Below, in pieces: positions 1 to 6,152 of a stretch of DNA of 14,066 bases. The position numbers were made by a program, and so were the translations under genes. This stretch comes from Minisyncoccota bacterium (GTDB lineage Bacteria > Patescibacteriota > Minisyncoccia > Minisyncoccales > CG1-02-41-26): the NCBI GenBank assembly GCA_028715435.1, contig JAQURU010000013.1, forward strand, positions 1-14,066. Reading direction: 5' to 3'. Each line of letters starts with the position of its first letter. Positions within the stretch are counted from its first letter, which is position 1. The notes beneath the pieces are model-generated. The model was given only the letters and a program-made list of their open reading frames with translations. It was not told where the DNA came from and did not search any database.

Positions 1-1
1 G

Positions 2-379
2 AATTCTCAACAAACAGAAAATCAAGCACCAGAGCAAACAGGGCTAGGCATAGAGGTTTTAGAACAGGGCACTGGCCCCGAAGCCAGGTCAGGCGATCCG
101 GTTTCCATGGACTATACTGGTTATTTTACAAATGGCCAGGTCTTTGATTCAAGTATTGGTCGAGGTGAGCCCTTTAATTTTACTTTAGGGATGGGCCAGG
201 TGATTCAGGGCTGGGAGCAAGGCATTTTGGGCATGAAAGTTGGAGAAAAAAGAAAATTAACTGTTCCTTCAAATTTGGCTTATGGCCCTAATGGCGTAAA
301 AGATGATTCTGGGAATTATGTTATTCCTCCCAATGCCACTTTAATTTTTGAAGTGGAAATGTTAAAAATTGGCCTATAA
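2..379 (+). CDS. FKBP-type peptidyl-prolyl cis-trans isomerase, C-terminal part (5' end outside window)
   Basis: The frame is open from base 2 to the TAA at 377-379, giving 125 visible residues. It catalyses prolyl cis-trans isomerisation during folding. After a Gln/Glu-rich linker (residues 1-14) comes a complete FKBP core: GTGPEARSGDPVSMDYTG, FDSS, GEPFNFTLGMGQVIQGWEQG, GMKVGEKRKLTVP, LAYG and IPPNATLIFEVEML. Residues matching the FKBP pocket are Tyr38, Phe48, Asp49, Val67, Ile68 and Trp71. An ATG at 107 lies inside the second core strand, so it is not the true start. The flexible polar linker at the visible N-terminus suggests a missing signal or membrane anchor, hence an extracytoplasmic foldase; that is inference. 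The next gene begins within or just after its stop codon. Confidence 0.9.
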   Translation, partial: NSQQTENQAPEQTGLGIEVLEQGTGPEARSGDPVSMDYTGYFTNGQVFDSSIGRGEPFNFTLGMGQVIQGWEQGILGMKVGEKRKLTVPSNLAYGPNGVKDDSGNYVIPPNATLIFEVEMLKIGL

Positions 380-383
380 TACT

Positions 384-1229
384 ATGAGCTTTTATGTTGT
401 TAATTCCTTTGGAGAGCAAGAGCCGTTTTCTGTTCAAAAAGTAGAACGAAGCGCCAGGCGAGTGGGCGCTTCTTTAAAATTAGCCCGCCAAATTGCCCGA
501 GAAGTTGTAACTAAAATTTACAATGGCATACCGACATTTGAAATATTTAAAATCGTTAAAGAATTACTGCATCAAGCCCAGCCTGTTTTTGGTTTGAAAT
601 TTAATTTAAAGCAGGCCATGAAAAAATTAGGTCCAGATGGATTTGGTTTTGAAAAATACGCGGCTGCCCTTTTACGGGAAGCATGCTATACGGTAAAATT
701 AAACCAGTTTATTTCTGGCAAATGCTTGGGTCAATACGAAATTGACTTCACCGCAGAAAAAGAAAAAGTTTTTAAAATTGGCGAGTGCAAATATCACAGC
801 CAAAATGGAGTGGCTGTTGACCAAGAAGTAGCTCTAGCAAATTATGCTCGCTTTTTAGATATTAGCCAGGGGAAGTTTACTTTGTCAAAGAAAGCTCAAG
901 GAAAAGAATTATCGGCTTTATTAATAACTAATACAAGGTTTTCAACAAGAGCTATTCAATATTCAAAGTGTTGCGGCATGGAACTATGGGGGTGGAAGTA
1001 TCCAACAAACAATGGCTTGGAGGTTTTTATCGATCAAAACAAGCTTTACCCTATAACCATATTGCCCTCTTTTCAGAAGCAATGGACGCCTGCTTTTAAT
1101 CAGCGTAATATTATCTTGGCACTTGATGTTTTGAAGATCAATTTAGAGCGGTTGAGCCAAGAAGAAAACATACAACGAGATTTTTTAAGCAAGGTGGCGG
1201 ATGAAGCAAAAGTTCTGCTTGAAGGATAA
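384..1229 (+). CDS. ATP-cone domain fused to Mrr-like restriction endonuclease domain
   Basis: 281 residues from ATG 384. A TTG at 369, overlapping the FKBP stop, would add five residues; neither start has a ribosome-binding site. Residues 1-82 resemble an ATP-cone (YVVNSFGEQEPFSVQKVERSA), the nucleotide-binding module of NrdR and ribonucleotide reductases. Residues 85-210 resemble Mrr/PD-(D/E)XK nucleases: GFGFEKYAAALL (Glu90), YEID (Glu119, Asp121), GECKY (Glu134, Lys136), then LLITNTRFS and the CCGMELWGWKYP segment typical of Mrr-type domains. The expected activity is Mg-dependent cleavage of DNA, perhaps modified DNA, under nucleotide control. No methyltransferase or specificity gene is nearby, so it is not a conventional restriction-modification pair. 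The fold call is fairly secure; the biological role is not. Confidence 0.8.
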   Translation: MSFYVVNSFGEQEPFSVQKVERSARRVGASLKLARQIAREVVTKIYNGIPTFEIFKIVKELLHQAQPVFGLKFNLKQAMKKLGPDGFGFEKYAAALLREACYTVKLNQFISGKCLGQYEIDFTAEKEKVFKIGECKYHSQNGVAVDQEVALANYARFLDISQGKFTLSKKAQGKELSALLITNTRFSTRAIQYSKCCGMELWGWKYPTNNGLEVFIDQNKLYPITILPSFQKQWTPAFNQRNIILALDVLKINLERLSQEENIQRDFLSKVADEAKVLLEG

Positions 1230-1237
1230 AATTTCTT

Positions 1238-1269
1238 AAAAGCAAGGGTTTTCATAGCCCTGCTTTTTT
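1238..1269 (+). terminator. Rho-independent terminator after nuclease gene
   Basis: AAAGCAAGGG (1239-1248) pairs with CCCTGCTTT (1258-1266) with one bulged A and a nine-base loop, followed by a T run to 1269. It lies 9 bases after the nuclease stop codon. Confidence 0.8.
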
Positions 1270-1277
1270 GATACAAT
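1249..1277 (+). promoter_or_regulatory. Candidate promoter for PPC-domain gene, overlapping the terminator
   Basis: An extended -10 element, TGATACAAT (1269-1277), sits 17 bases after a weak -35-like TTTTCA (1249-1254). The -10 ends 11 bases before ATG 1289, so the transcript leader would be only about 5 nt. The -35 part falls inside the terminator hairpin loop. Confidence 0.45.
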
Positions 1278-1288
1278 AATCAATCGTT

Positions 1289-1735
1289 ATGCAAAGCCAG
1301 GAAGTCAACAATTTGATAATTGCTCGGCTTTTTCCGGGCGAAAATGTTTTTGAGCAGCTAAAGGCAATTTGTTCAAAGCATAATTTAATAGCTGGCGTTA
1401 TTGTTTCTGGGGTTGGCCAGTTTGGTTTTATTGAGCTAGGATTTTTTAAAGAAAAAGGAAACTACATGAGCCAGAAGCTTGAAAGCCCGTTGGAGGTTTT
1501 AAACATTGCTGGAATTATTTCTAAGAACGAAAAGAAGGAATACGATTTCCATTTGCATATTGCTTTGTCTGATGAAAACAAAAAAGCCTTTGGCGGGCAT
1601 TTTATAAACGGCATGGTGAGCATCACGCTGGAAGTAGCGATTCTTAAAACAGGCATTGCTATCAAGCGCAGAACTGAAGAAGAAACAGGGCTAAGCGGAC
1701 TGTTTTTAGAGCAAAATTCGAATTTTAAATTCTAA
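1289..1735 (+). CDS. PPC/DUF296 domain protein
   Basis: 148 residues matching the single-domain PPC (plants and prokaryotes conserved, DUF296) family throughout: LIIARLFPGENVFEQL, a Gly-rich IVSGVGQFG (39-46), then the metal-type HLHIAL (His88, His90) and GGHFINGMV (His104). Plant members carry this domain with AT-hooks and bind DNA. Bacterial stand-alone members form trimers and have no settled function, so DNA binding should not be assumed here. The last residues, NSNFKF, are encoded by the start of the AT-repeat spacer that follows, suggesting the tail has drifted into repeat DNA. The gene lies between a terminator and a promoter-like spacer, so it may be monocistronic. Confidence 0.8.
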   Translation: MQSQEVNNLIIARLFPGENVFEQLKAICSKHNLIAGVIVSGVGQFGFIELGFFKEKGNYMSQKLESPLEVLNIAGIISKNEKKEYDFHLHIALSDENKKAFGGHFINGMVSITLEVAILKTGIAIKRRTEEETGLSGLFLEQNSNFKF

Positions 1736-1813
1736 ATTTTAATTGAATGTTAAATTTTTAAAATTATAATTTTAAAATTGATTTAAAATTTAAAATTAAA
1801 AATTTAAAATTTT
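1736..1813 (+). repeat. Near-pure A/T spacer with 22-bp perfect palindrome
   Basis: Nearly all of the 78 bases are A or T, made of variations on TTTAAAATT and AAATTTAAAATT. Bases 1756-1777 form a perfect palindrome centred on ATTATAAT. The run continues the composition of the end of the upstream gene. It resembles the A/T heptamer runs inside tsaD on the other strand. Confidence 0.75.
1743..1770 (+). promoter_or_regulatory. Candidate promoter for tsaC cluster
   Basis: TTGAAT (1743-1748), a 16-base spacer and a consensus TATAAT (1765-1770), giving a leader of about 37 nt before TTG 1814. In DNA this AT-rich such matches arise easily, so confidence is modest. Confidence 0.4.
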
Positions 1814-2395
1814 TTGGCAAGGGTAAATCAGCAAGTAATAAATATTTTAAAAAGTGGTGGTGTGGGCGTTCTTCCCACAGACACCTTGTATGGTTTGGTT
1901 GGCTCGGCTTTAAATAAAAAAGCAGTGGAACGAATTTATGGTGTTAAAAAAAGAGATAAGTCAAAGAAAATGATAGTTTTGATTGCCAGCCAAAAAGATT
2001 TACAATTGTTTAAAATCAAGCTTAACAGCAGGACAAAAAAGTTCTTAAAGAAAGCATGGCCTAATCCTGTGAGTGTTATCTTGTCATTATCGCAGGATGA
2101 AATTTTTAACAAAACCATTGCTTATTTACATAGGGACTCGGATACTTTGGCTTTTAGGGTTCCAAAACCAAGATGGCTAAGAAGATTATTAAAAAAAACA
2201 GGGCCATTAGTGGCTCCAAGCGCTAATCCAGACAGCTTGCCTCCTGCTGAAAATATAGAACAGGCTAAAAATTATTTTGGCGCTAACATTGATTTTTATG
2301 TTAATGCAGGGCAGTTAACTGGTGAGCCTTCAACAATTGTTAAGCCAAACGAAACAGGGCTTGAAATAAGGCGGCAAGGTGCAGTAAAAATATGA
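1814..2395 (+). CDS. tsaC: Threonylcarbamoyl-AMP synthase (Sua5/YrdC/YwlC family)
   Basis: 193 residues. TsaC makes threonylcarbamoyl-AMP from threonine, bicarbonate and ATP; TsaD then transfers the threonylcarbamoyl group to A37 of tRNAs reading ANN codons. Family signatures in order: GGVGVLPTDTLYGLVGSA (substrate pocket), KKRDKSKKMIVLI, AWPNPVSVIL, LAFRVP, GPLVAPSANP, and the C-terminal GEPSTIV and IRRQGAV. Length fits the short TsaC/YrdC form without the extra Sua5 domain. Start: TTG 1814 is the only reasonable choice, because an in-frame TAA lies at 1805-1807 and the first internal Met is about 55 residues in, beyond essential motifs. The stop overlaps the next gene by four bases (ATGA). 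The partner tsaD is on the opposite strand of this window. Confidence 0.92.
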   Translation: MARVNQQVINILKSGGVGVLPTDTLYGLVGSALNKKAVERIYGVKKRDKSKKMIVLIASQKDLQLFKIKLNSRTKKFLKKAWPNPVSVILSLSQDEIFNKTIAYLHRDSDTLAFRVPKPRWLRRLLKKTGPLVAPSANPDSLPPAENIEQAKNYFGANIDFYVNAGQLTGEPSTIVKPNETGLEIRRQGAVKI

Positions 2396-3120
2396 GGTTA
2401 CAAAAAGAACAATTTTTAGTTGCAATTACAACCATAAGCGCTAAATATGGGGCTTTGGGCAATTCCTGGCAAGACAAAATAAAAGAAATTGATGAAATAG
2501 GATTAAAGAAAGCGGCAATTTTTTTGACTTGTTTAAACAAAAAACAAAGGCAAGAAATGTATGGATTATTGGAAAAAACTAGTTTAAAAAAAATTCCTTT
2601 TGCCCACATAAAAAGCGACATGGACCAAAGTGAGCTTGATTATTTGGCAAGCAGATTTAAAACAAGGGTTTTTAATACTCATTCAGAGAGGCAATTTCCC
2701 TTTGAGCATAATTTAGAGCAATACAAGAAGCAGATTTTTATTGAAAACACCTTGCCTTGGGATAAGCAGGAAATTAAAAAATTTGCTGGGCTTTGCTTGG
2801 ACTTTTCTCACTTACACGACGATGAGCTTTTGCATAAAGAGAATTATTTACACAACTTAGAGGTTTTAAAAGAATTTACTGTTGGTTGCAATCATATTTC
2901 TGCTACAAGCAAAAGTTTGTTAACCGCAACAGAAGATGGTAGAACCAATATTCAACATTATGACAAACATTTATTCAGCGATTTAAGCGAATTTGATTAT
3001 TTACAGAATTATCCACCAGAGCTTTTTTCTAATTTTTGCGCTATGGAATTAGAAAATTCCTTGGCGGAGCAGCTAACCGCTATAGATTATATCGTTAAAT
3101 TATTGAACCACGAACCATAA
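2392..3120 (+). CDS. Xylose isomerase-like / AP-endonuclease-2-fold TIM-barrel protein
   Basis: 242 residues, translationally coupled to tsaC by an ATGA overlap. Sequence similarity is weak, but the pattern of the xylose isomerase/endonuclease IV superfamily is visible. Hydrophobic strands end in likely metal ligands: FNTHS (His97), FIENTLPWD (Glu118), LCLDFSHLH (Asp137, His140), GCNHISA (His168) and CAMELENS (Glu219, Glu221). The family includes sugar isomerases and epimerases and AP endonucleases such as Nfo. Substrate cannot be read from the sequence. The endonuclease Q-type gene 16 bases downstream raises the possibility of a repair role, but a sugar-phosphate isomerase-like role is equally possible. 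Codon use and composition match its neighbours. Confidence 0.6.
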   Translation: MRLQKEQFLVAITTISAKYGALGNSWQDKIKEIDEIGLKKAAIFLTCLNKKQRQEMYGLLEKTSLKKIPFAHIKSDMDQSELDYLASRFKTRVFNTHSERQFPFEHNLEQYKKQIFIENTLPWDKQEIKKFAGLCLDFSHLHDDELLHKENYLHNLEVLKEFTVGCNHISATSKSLLTATEDGRTNIQHYDKHLFSDLSEFDYLQNYPPELFSNFCAMELENSLAEQLTAIDYIVKLLNHEP

Positions 3121-3136
3121 ATTTTAAATCAACCCT

Positions 3137-4396
3137 ATGCGTTTTGTTGCTGATTTACACATTCACTCAAAATATTCCAGGGCCACATCTCCTCAAACCG
3201 ACCTGGAACATTTGTCTGCTTGGGCCAAAATCAAAGGCATTAAGGTTTTAGCTACAGGCGACTTTACCCACCCGATTTGGTTTAAGGAATTGCAGGAAAA
3301 GCTTATGGAAAGCGAAAGCGGGCTTTATAAATTGAGGTCAGGCGATAATGGCACTAGATTTATTTTATCTTCAGAGATTAGTTGTATTTACAAGAAAAAT
3401 AACAGAGTTCGAAAGATTCATATTTTGGTCTTAGCGCCAAACTTTGAAGTAGTAAAAAAAATTAATGTTAAGCTAAATGCTATTGGCAACTTGAAATCAG
3501 ACGGCCGGCCAATTTTGGGCTTGGATGCCAAAGAATTAGCTAAAATTATTTTTAGTGCCTCGCAGGATTGCTTGGTCATTCCCGGGCATATTTGGACCCC
3601 GTGGTTTTCTCTGTTTGGATCTAAATCTGGCTTTGATAAAATTGAAGATTGCTTTGAAGAAATAACTCCGCAAATTTATGCTTTAGAAACCGGGCTTAGC
3701 TCTGACCCTCAAATGAACTGGCAATTGTCAGCTTTGGACAGGTTTGCTTTGGTGTCTAACAGCGACAGTCATAGTCCAGAGAAAATTGGCCGGGAAGCCA
3801 ATGTGTTTAACACCAACTTGAGTTATTTGGCGATTGTTGAGGCATTGAAAGCTAAGGACCCTAAAAAGTTTTTATTCACAGTAGAGTTCTTTCCCGAAGA
3901 AGGCAAATATCATTTTGATGGGCACAGAGTTTGCAATATTGTTTTTAATCCAGAGCAAACAAAAAAAGCAGGCGGTATTTGCCCGGTTTGCAAAAAGCCA
4001 TTAGTGGTTGGTGTGTCCAACAGGGTTATTGAATTAGCTGACAGGCCATTAGGCTATAAGCCCGAAAACGCCATTGATTACAAAAGCATCGTGCCCTTAA
4101 AAGAGGTGATCAGCGAGGTATTAGGGGTTGGGCCACACAGCAAGCAGGTTTCTATCAAGTATGAGGAAATGATCAAAAAATATGGTTCTGAACTTTCTAT
4201 TTTATTAGAAATACCCATTAGTGAACTAGAAAAAACAGTGCCTTCTCAAATTGCCAAGGCCATTGATTTAATGAGGCAAGGCAAAGTAAAAGTTAATCCT
4301 GGGTTTGATGGTGTATACGGGAAAATACACATCTTGGAAGATGAAGATAAAAATAGCAAGCAAAAACAGCCCAAACTATTTGACAACGATTTTTAA
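3137..4396 (+). CDS. Endonuclease Q family protein (PHP domain plus zinc site)
   Basis: 419 residues. Endonuclease Q of Thermococcales and some bacteria cuts DNA 5' of deaminated bases (uracil, hypoxanthine, xanthine) and abasic sites. The N-terminal PHP domain shows metal-site motifs DLHIHSKYSRATS (Asp6, His8, His10), TGDFTHP (Asp42, His45), SSEIS (Glu80), His95, IPGHIWTPWF (His151), ALETGLSSDP (Glu184) and SNSDSHS (Asp210, His212). A zinc site follows as HRVC (263-266) and CPVC (282-285), then the family hallmark VIELADRP and a helical C-terminal region with GVGP-type DNA-binding turns. The basic tail ends QPKLFDNDF, which fits a sliding-clamp binding motif. It follows the TIM-barrel gene by 16 bases. 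No ribosome-binding site is visible before ATG 3137. The family call is strong; the activity is inferred from it. Confidence 0.87.
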   Translation: MRFVADLHIHSKYSRATSPQTDLEHLSAWAKIKGIKVLATGDFTHPIWFKELQEKLMESESGLYKLRSGDNGTRFILSSEISCIYKKNNRVRKIHILVLAPNFEVVKKINVKLNAIGNLKSDGRPILGLDAKELAKIIFSASQDCLVIPGHIWTPWFSLFGSKSGFDKIEDCFEEITPQIYALETGLSSDPQMNWQLSALDRFALVSNSDSHSPEKIGREANVFNTNLSYLAIVEALKAKDPKKFLFTVEFFPEEGKYHFDGHRVCNIVFNPEQTKKAGGICPVCKKPLVVGVSNRVIELADRPLGYKPENAIDYKSIVPLKEVISEVLGVGPHSKQVSIKYEEMIKKYGSELSILLEIPISELEKTVPSQIAKAIDLMRQGKVKVNPGFDGVYGKIHILEDEDKNSKQKQPKLFDNDF

Positions 4397-4407
4397 AAAG
4401 GTATTAT
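4380..4407 (+). promoter_or_regulatory. Promoter for greA-like gene
   Basis: Consensus TTGACA (4380-4385), inside the last codons of the endonuclease Q gene, a 16-base spacer, and TATTAT (4402-4407). The predicted leader is about 10 nt before ATG 4424. Confidence 0.55.
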
Positions 4408-4423
4408 TATAGATAATAAAAAA

Positions 4424-4885
4424 ATGGAAGACAAATTTTACTTAACTAAAGAGGGTTTGGACAAAGTCCAAAAAGAGTATAAAGACCTTTTGAGCATCAA
4501 GCAAGAAAAGATGCGAACAGGTGCGCCGGTGGCTTTTCATTCAGAGGAATTAGACACGGAGTTCGTGGCCTTTAAAGAGGATTTAGAATTAATGGAGGCC
4601 AGAATTAATGACTTGGAATATATTTTACAAAATTACGAAATTATAAAGAGCCCTGTTGGCCAGGAAAAAGAAACAATTCAACTAGGAGCTAAGGTTTCAG
4701 TTGACGTTGATGGCCAAACTGATGAGTTTATTTTAGTGGGAACACTGGAAGCAAATCCCATTGAAGGGAAAATTTCCAATGAGTCCCCAGTTGGCAGGGC
4801 GCTTTTGGGGCATAAAATAGGCGATATTGTGCAATTGAACTCGCCAGTGATTGTGAATTATAAAATTAAGAAAATTAGCTACTAA
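4424..4885 (+). CDS. greA: Transcription elongation factor, GreA/GreB family
   Basis: 153 residues. Gre factors insert a coiled coil into the RNA polymerase secondary channel and stimulate cleavage of backtracked transcripts. Here an N-terminal helical hairpin (YLTKEGLDKVQKEYKDL to ARINDLEYIL, about 6-70) is followed by the FKBP-like C-terminal domain with GAKVSVDV, FILVGTLEANP, KISNESPVGRALLGHKIGD and YKIKKI. The tip of the coiled coil differs from the usual GDLxENAEY: it reads SEELDTEF and is about two residues shorter than in E. coli GreA, though acidic residues Glu41, Glu42, Asp44 and Glu46 remain. It could therefore be a Gre paralogue with altered activity. It is one base upstream of the HD gene, so the two are probably co-transcribed. 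Confidence 0.87.
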   Translation: MEDKFYLTKEGLDKVQKEYKDLLSIKQEKMRTGAPVAFHSEELDTEFVAFKEDLELMEARINDLEYILQNYEIIKSPVGQEKETIQLGAKVSVDVDGQTDEFILVGTLEANPIEGKISNESPVGRALLGHKIGDIVQLNSPVIVNYKIKKISY

Positions 4886-4886
4886 A

Positions 4887-5531
4887 ATGGACGCTACTTT
4901 AAAATTTTTAATAAATATCGGCAAGCTCAAAGATAGAAAAAGGCGGGGTTGGGTAGCACATAAGGTGCCGGATTGCGAAACAACCGCTAGTCATATTTTT
5001 AGGGTGGCAATGTTATCATGGGTATTAGGCAAAAAGAAAAATTTAAACACAAACAAGCTTTTAAAAATAGCCTTAATTCATGATATTTGCGAGGTTTTTA
5101 CTAAAGACGAAACGCCTTATGACCCTTTATTGCCAGCTAATTTTGATTCCAAGCAAGATCAGCAAAAAGCAGAAGAGATTCTGCAAAAATGGCCCAAGAT
5201 GTCTTTGGCTCAAAAAAAGAAAAAAGCAGATTTAAAGTATAAAAGAGAAAAAAAAGCCTTAGCCAGGCTTTTAGCTGGTTCACCGATTGCTCTGCAAAGA
5301 GAAGTCCAGACGTTATGGGAGGATTTTGAAAAAGGGCACACCAAAGAAGGCCGTTTTGCCAAGCAAATTGATAAAGCAGAGAATTTTTTACAGGGCATAG
5401 AGTATTGGCAAAAGCATGGCAGAATTCAAAAGGACTTATGGTTGAGATGGGCTAAAGAGATTCTGGATGACCCAGTTATTATTGATTTTATCAAAACAAT
5501 AGAAAAAGATATTATTGCTAAAAAGCGATAG
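4887..5531 (+). CDS. HD-domain hydrolase (YfbR-like nucleotidase type)
   Basis: 214 residues. HD-domain metal ligands are in the expected order: ETTASHIFRVAMLSW (His36), ALIHDICEVFTKDETPYDP (His65, Asp66, with Glu69) and FAKQIDKAENFLQ (Asp162). This matches the HD_3/5'-deoxynucleotidase-like group, which hydrolyses phosphate from nucleotides, although the exact substrate cannot be assigned. A Lys-rich segment (about 109-125, KKKKADLKYKREKK) sits between the second and third motifs and is probably a surface helix. Its ATG lies one base after the greA-like stop (TAAAATG), indicating translational coupling. The gene is followed by a terminator 31 bases after its stop. A role in nucleotide pool cleaning is plausible but inferred. 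Confidence 0.82.
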   Translation: MDATLKFLINIGKLKDRKRRGWVAHKVPDCETTASHIFRVAMLSWVLGKKKNLNTNKLLKIALIHDICEVFTKDETPYDPLLPANFDSKQDQQKAEEILQKWPKMSLAQKKKKADLKYKREKKALARLLAGSPIALQREVQTLWEDFEKGHTKEGRFAKQIDKAENFLQGIEYWQKHGRIQKDLWLRWAKEILDDPVIIDFIKTIEKDIIAKKR

Positions 5532-5562
5532 AATGATTTTATCCACAACTTTGTTGTTATTG

Positions 5563-5587
5563 ACTTGCCAATGGCAGGTTTTTTTAT
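5563..5587 (+). terminator. Rho-independent terminator after HD gene
   Basis: ACTTGCC (5563-5569) pairs with GGCAGGT (5573-5579), including one G-T pair, over a three-base loop, then a run of six Ts. Confidence 0.8.
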
Positions 5588-5593
5588 TACAAT
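5565..5593 (+). promoter_or_regulatory. Promoter for pilin-like operon, embedded in terminator
   Basis: TTGCCA (5565-5570), a 17-base spacer and TACAAT (5588-5593), each one base from consensus. The -35 lies in the terminator hairpin itself. The predicted leader is about 50 nt and contains AAAAAGGTCG (5621-5630). Confidence 0.55.
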
Positions 5594-5620
5594 AAATTAT
5601 AAGAATTTCGTTTTATATTG

Positions 5621-5630
5621 AAAAAGGTCG
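5621..5630 (+). promoter_or_regulatory. Shared leader motif AAAAAGGTCG, copy 1
   Basis: A ten-base motif 20 bases before ATG 5651; nine of its bases recur at 6127-6135 before the second pilin gene. Possibly a duplicated leader or a regulatory or translation element. Function unknown. Confidence 0.35.
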
Positions 5631-5650
5631 GTTTCTTTTGTTATTTTACT

Positions 5651-6094
5651 ATGATGAAAAAAATATTATCAATTTTCGCCGCAGCAAGCTTGTTAGCGGT
5701 TTTAGTTTTACCCGCTGTATCCTTAGCTCAAAGCGGCTTGCCAGAACAAATACCAACTGGGTGTGTAATAGATAATAGCACTGTACGAGGATTAGATGCT
5801 TGTAAAGATCAATTTGATTCTAGCAGTGGTCTATGCCCCACCACGAACACAAATTGCGGAGCATGTTGTTTACTGAATACAATTTATACTGTTACGAACT
5901 GGGTGTTTTACATCTTAATGTTGGTGGCTGTTCTAATGATTGTTTATGGTGGCTTCATCTACATTTCAGCTGCTGGGGATCCTGCTAAAGCAGCCAAAGG
6001 GAAAACTGTTTTGACCCTTTCCATAATTGGCTTGGCCATTGCTTTATTGGCTAAGCTTATTCCAAGCTTAGTAAGGTTTATATTAGGCGTTTAG
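5651..6094 (+). CDS. T4SS-pilin-like (VirB2/TrbC-type) secreted protein 1
   Basis: 147 residues from ATG 5651; ATG 5654 is equally possible, and a TTG at 5618 would place a poor extension before the signal peptide. A signal peptide (MMKKILSIFAAASLLAVLVL to SLAQ, 1-27) precedes a 45-residue ectodomain with six cysteines (Cys38, 51, 62, 69, 72, 73). Two membrane helices follow (about 84-108 and 119-147) separated by the polar loop GDPAKAAKGK. This two-helix-plus-signal layout is that of VirB2/TrbC pilins and the T4SS pilin family annotated widely in CPR. It is the first of three tandem paralogues with near-identical C-terminal halves. No other secretion-system genes are in the window, so pilus assembly is not shown. 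Confidence 0.8.
   Translation: MMKKILSIFAAASLLAVLVLPAVSLAQSGLPEQIPTGCVIDNSTVRGLDACKDQFDSSSGLCPTTNTNCGACCLLNTIYTVTNWVFYILMLVAVLMIVYGGFIYISAAGDPAKAAKGKTVLTLSIIGLAIALLAKLIPSLVRFILGV
5927..6051 (+). repeat. Pilin core DNA repeat, copy 1 (125 bp)
   Basis: Aligns without gaps to 6483-6607 (two mismatches) and 7124-7248 (one mismatch). It encodes AVLMIVYGGFIYISAAG through IIGLAIALLA. Synonymous positions are also conserved, unlike the coding sequence on either side. Confidence 0.95.
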
Positions 6095-6126
6095 TAATTA
6101 GCAATATTAATTCTAAACAAACAGTC

Positions 6127-6135
6127 AAAAGGTCG
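6127..6135 (+). promoter_or_regulatory. Shared leader motif AAAAGGTCG, copy 2
   Basis: Identical nine bases to the first pilin leader, 17 bases before ATG 6153. The third pilin gene has no such motif, and its start is only 5 bases after the preceding stop. Confidence 0.35.
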
Positions 6136-6152
6136 TTTAATTTTGCACTAAA

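Noticed and set aside
107..109. ATG 107 as the FKBP start
   Set aside because: It would remove the first strands of the FKBP core, which are clearly encoded upstream in the same frame.
375..380. TATAAT just before the nuclease start ATG 384 as a promoter
   Set aside because: The start of transcription would fall inside the coding sequence and no -35 is at suitable spacing; the bases are the end of the FKBP frame.
5618..5650. TTG start adding an N-terminal extension to pilin 1
   Set aside because: The extension would precede a complete signal peptide starting at ATG 5651/5654, and the paralogues begin at the equivalent Met.
6053..6071. TAAGCTT/AAGCTTA inverted repeat near the end of pilin 1
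   Set aside because: Short, inside conserved coding sequence (AKLIPSL), without a T run or copies in the paralogues.
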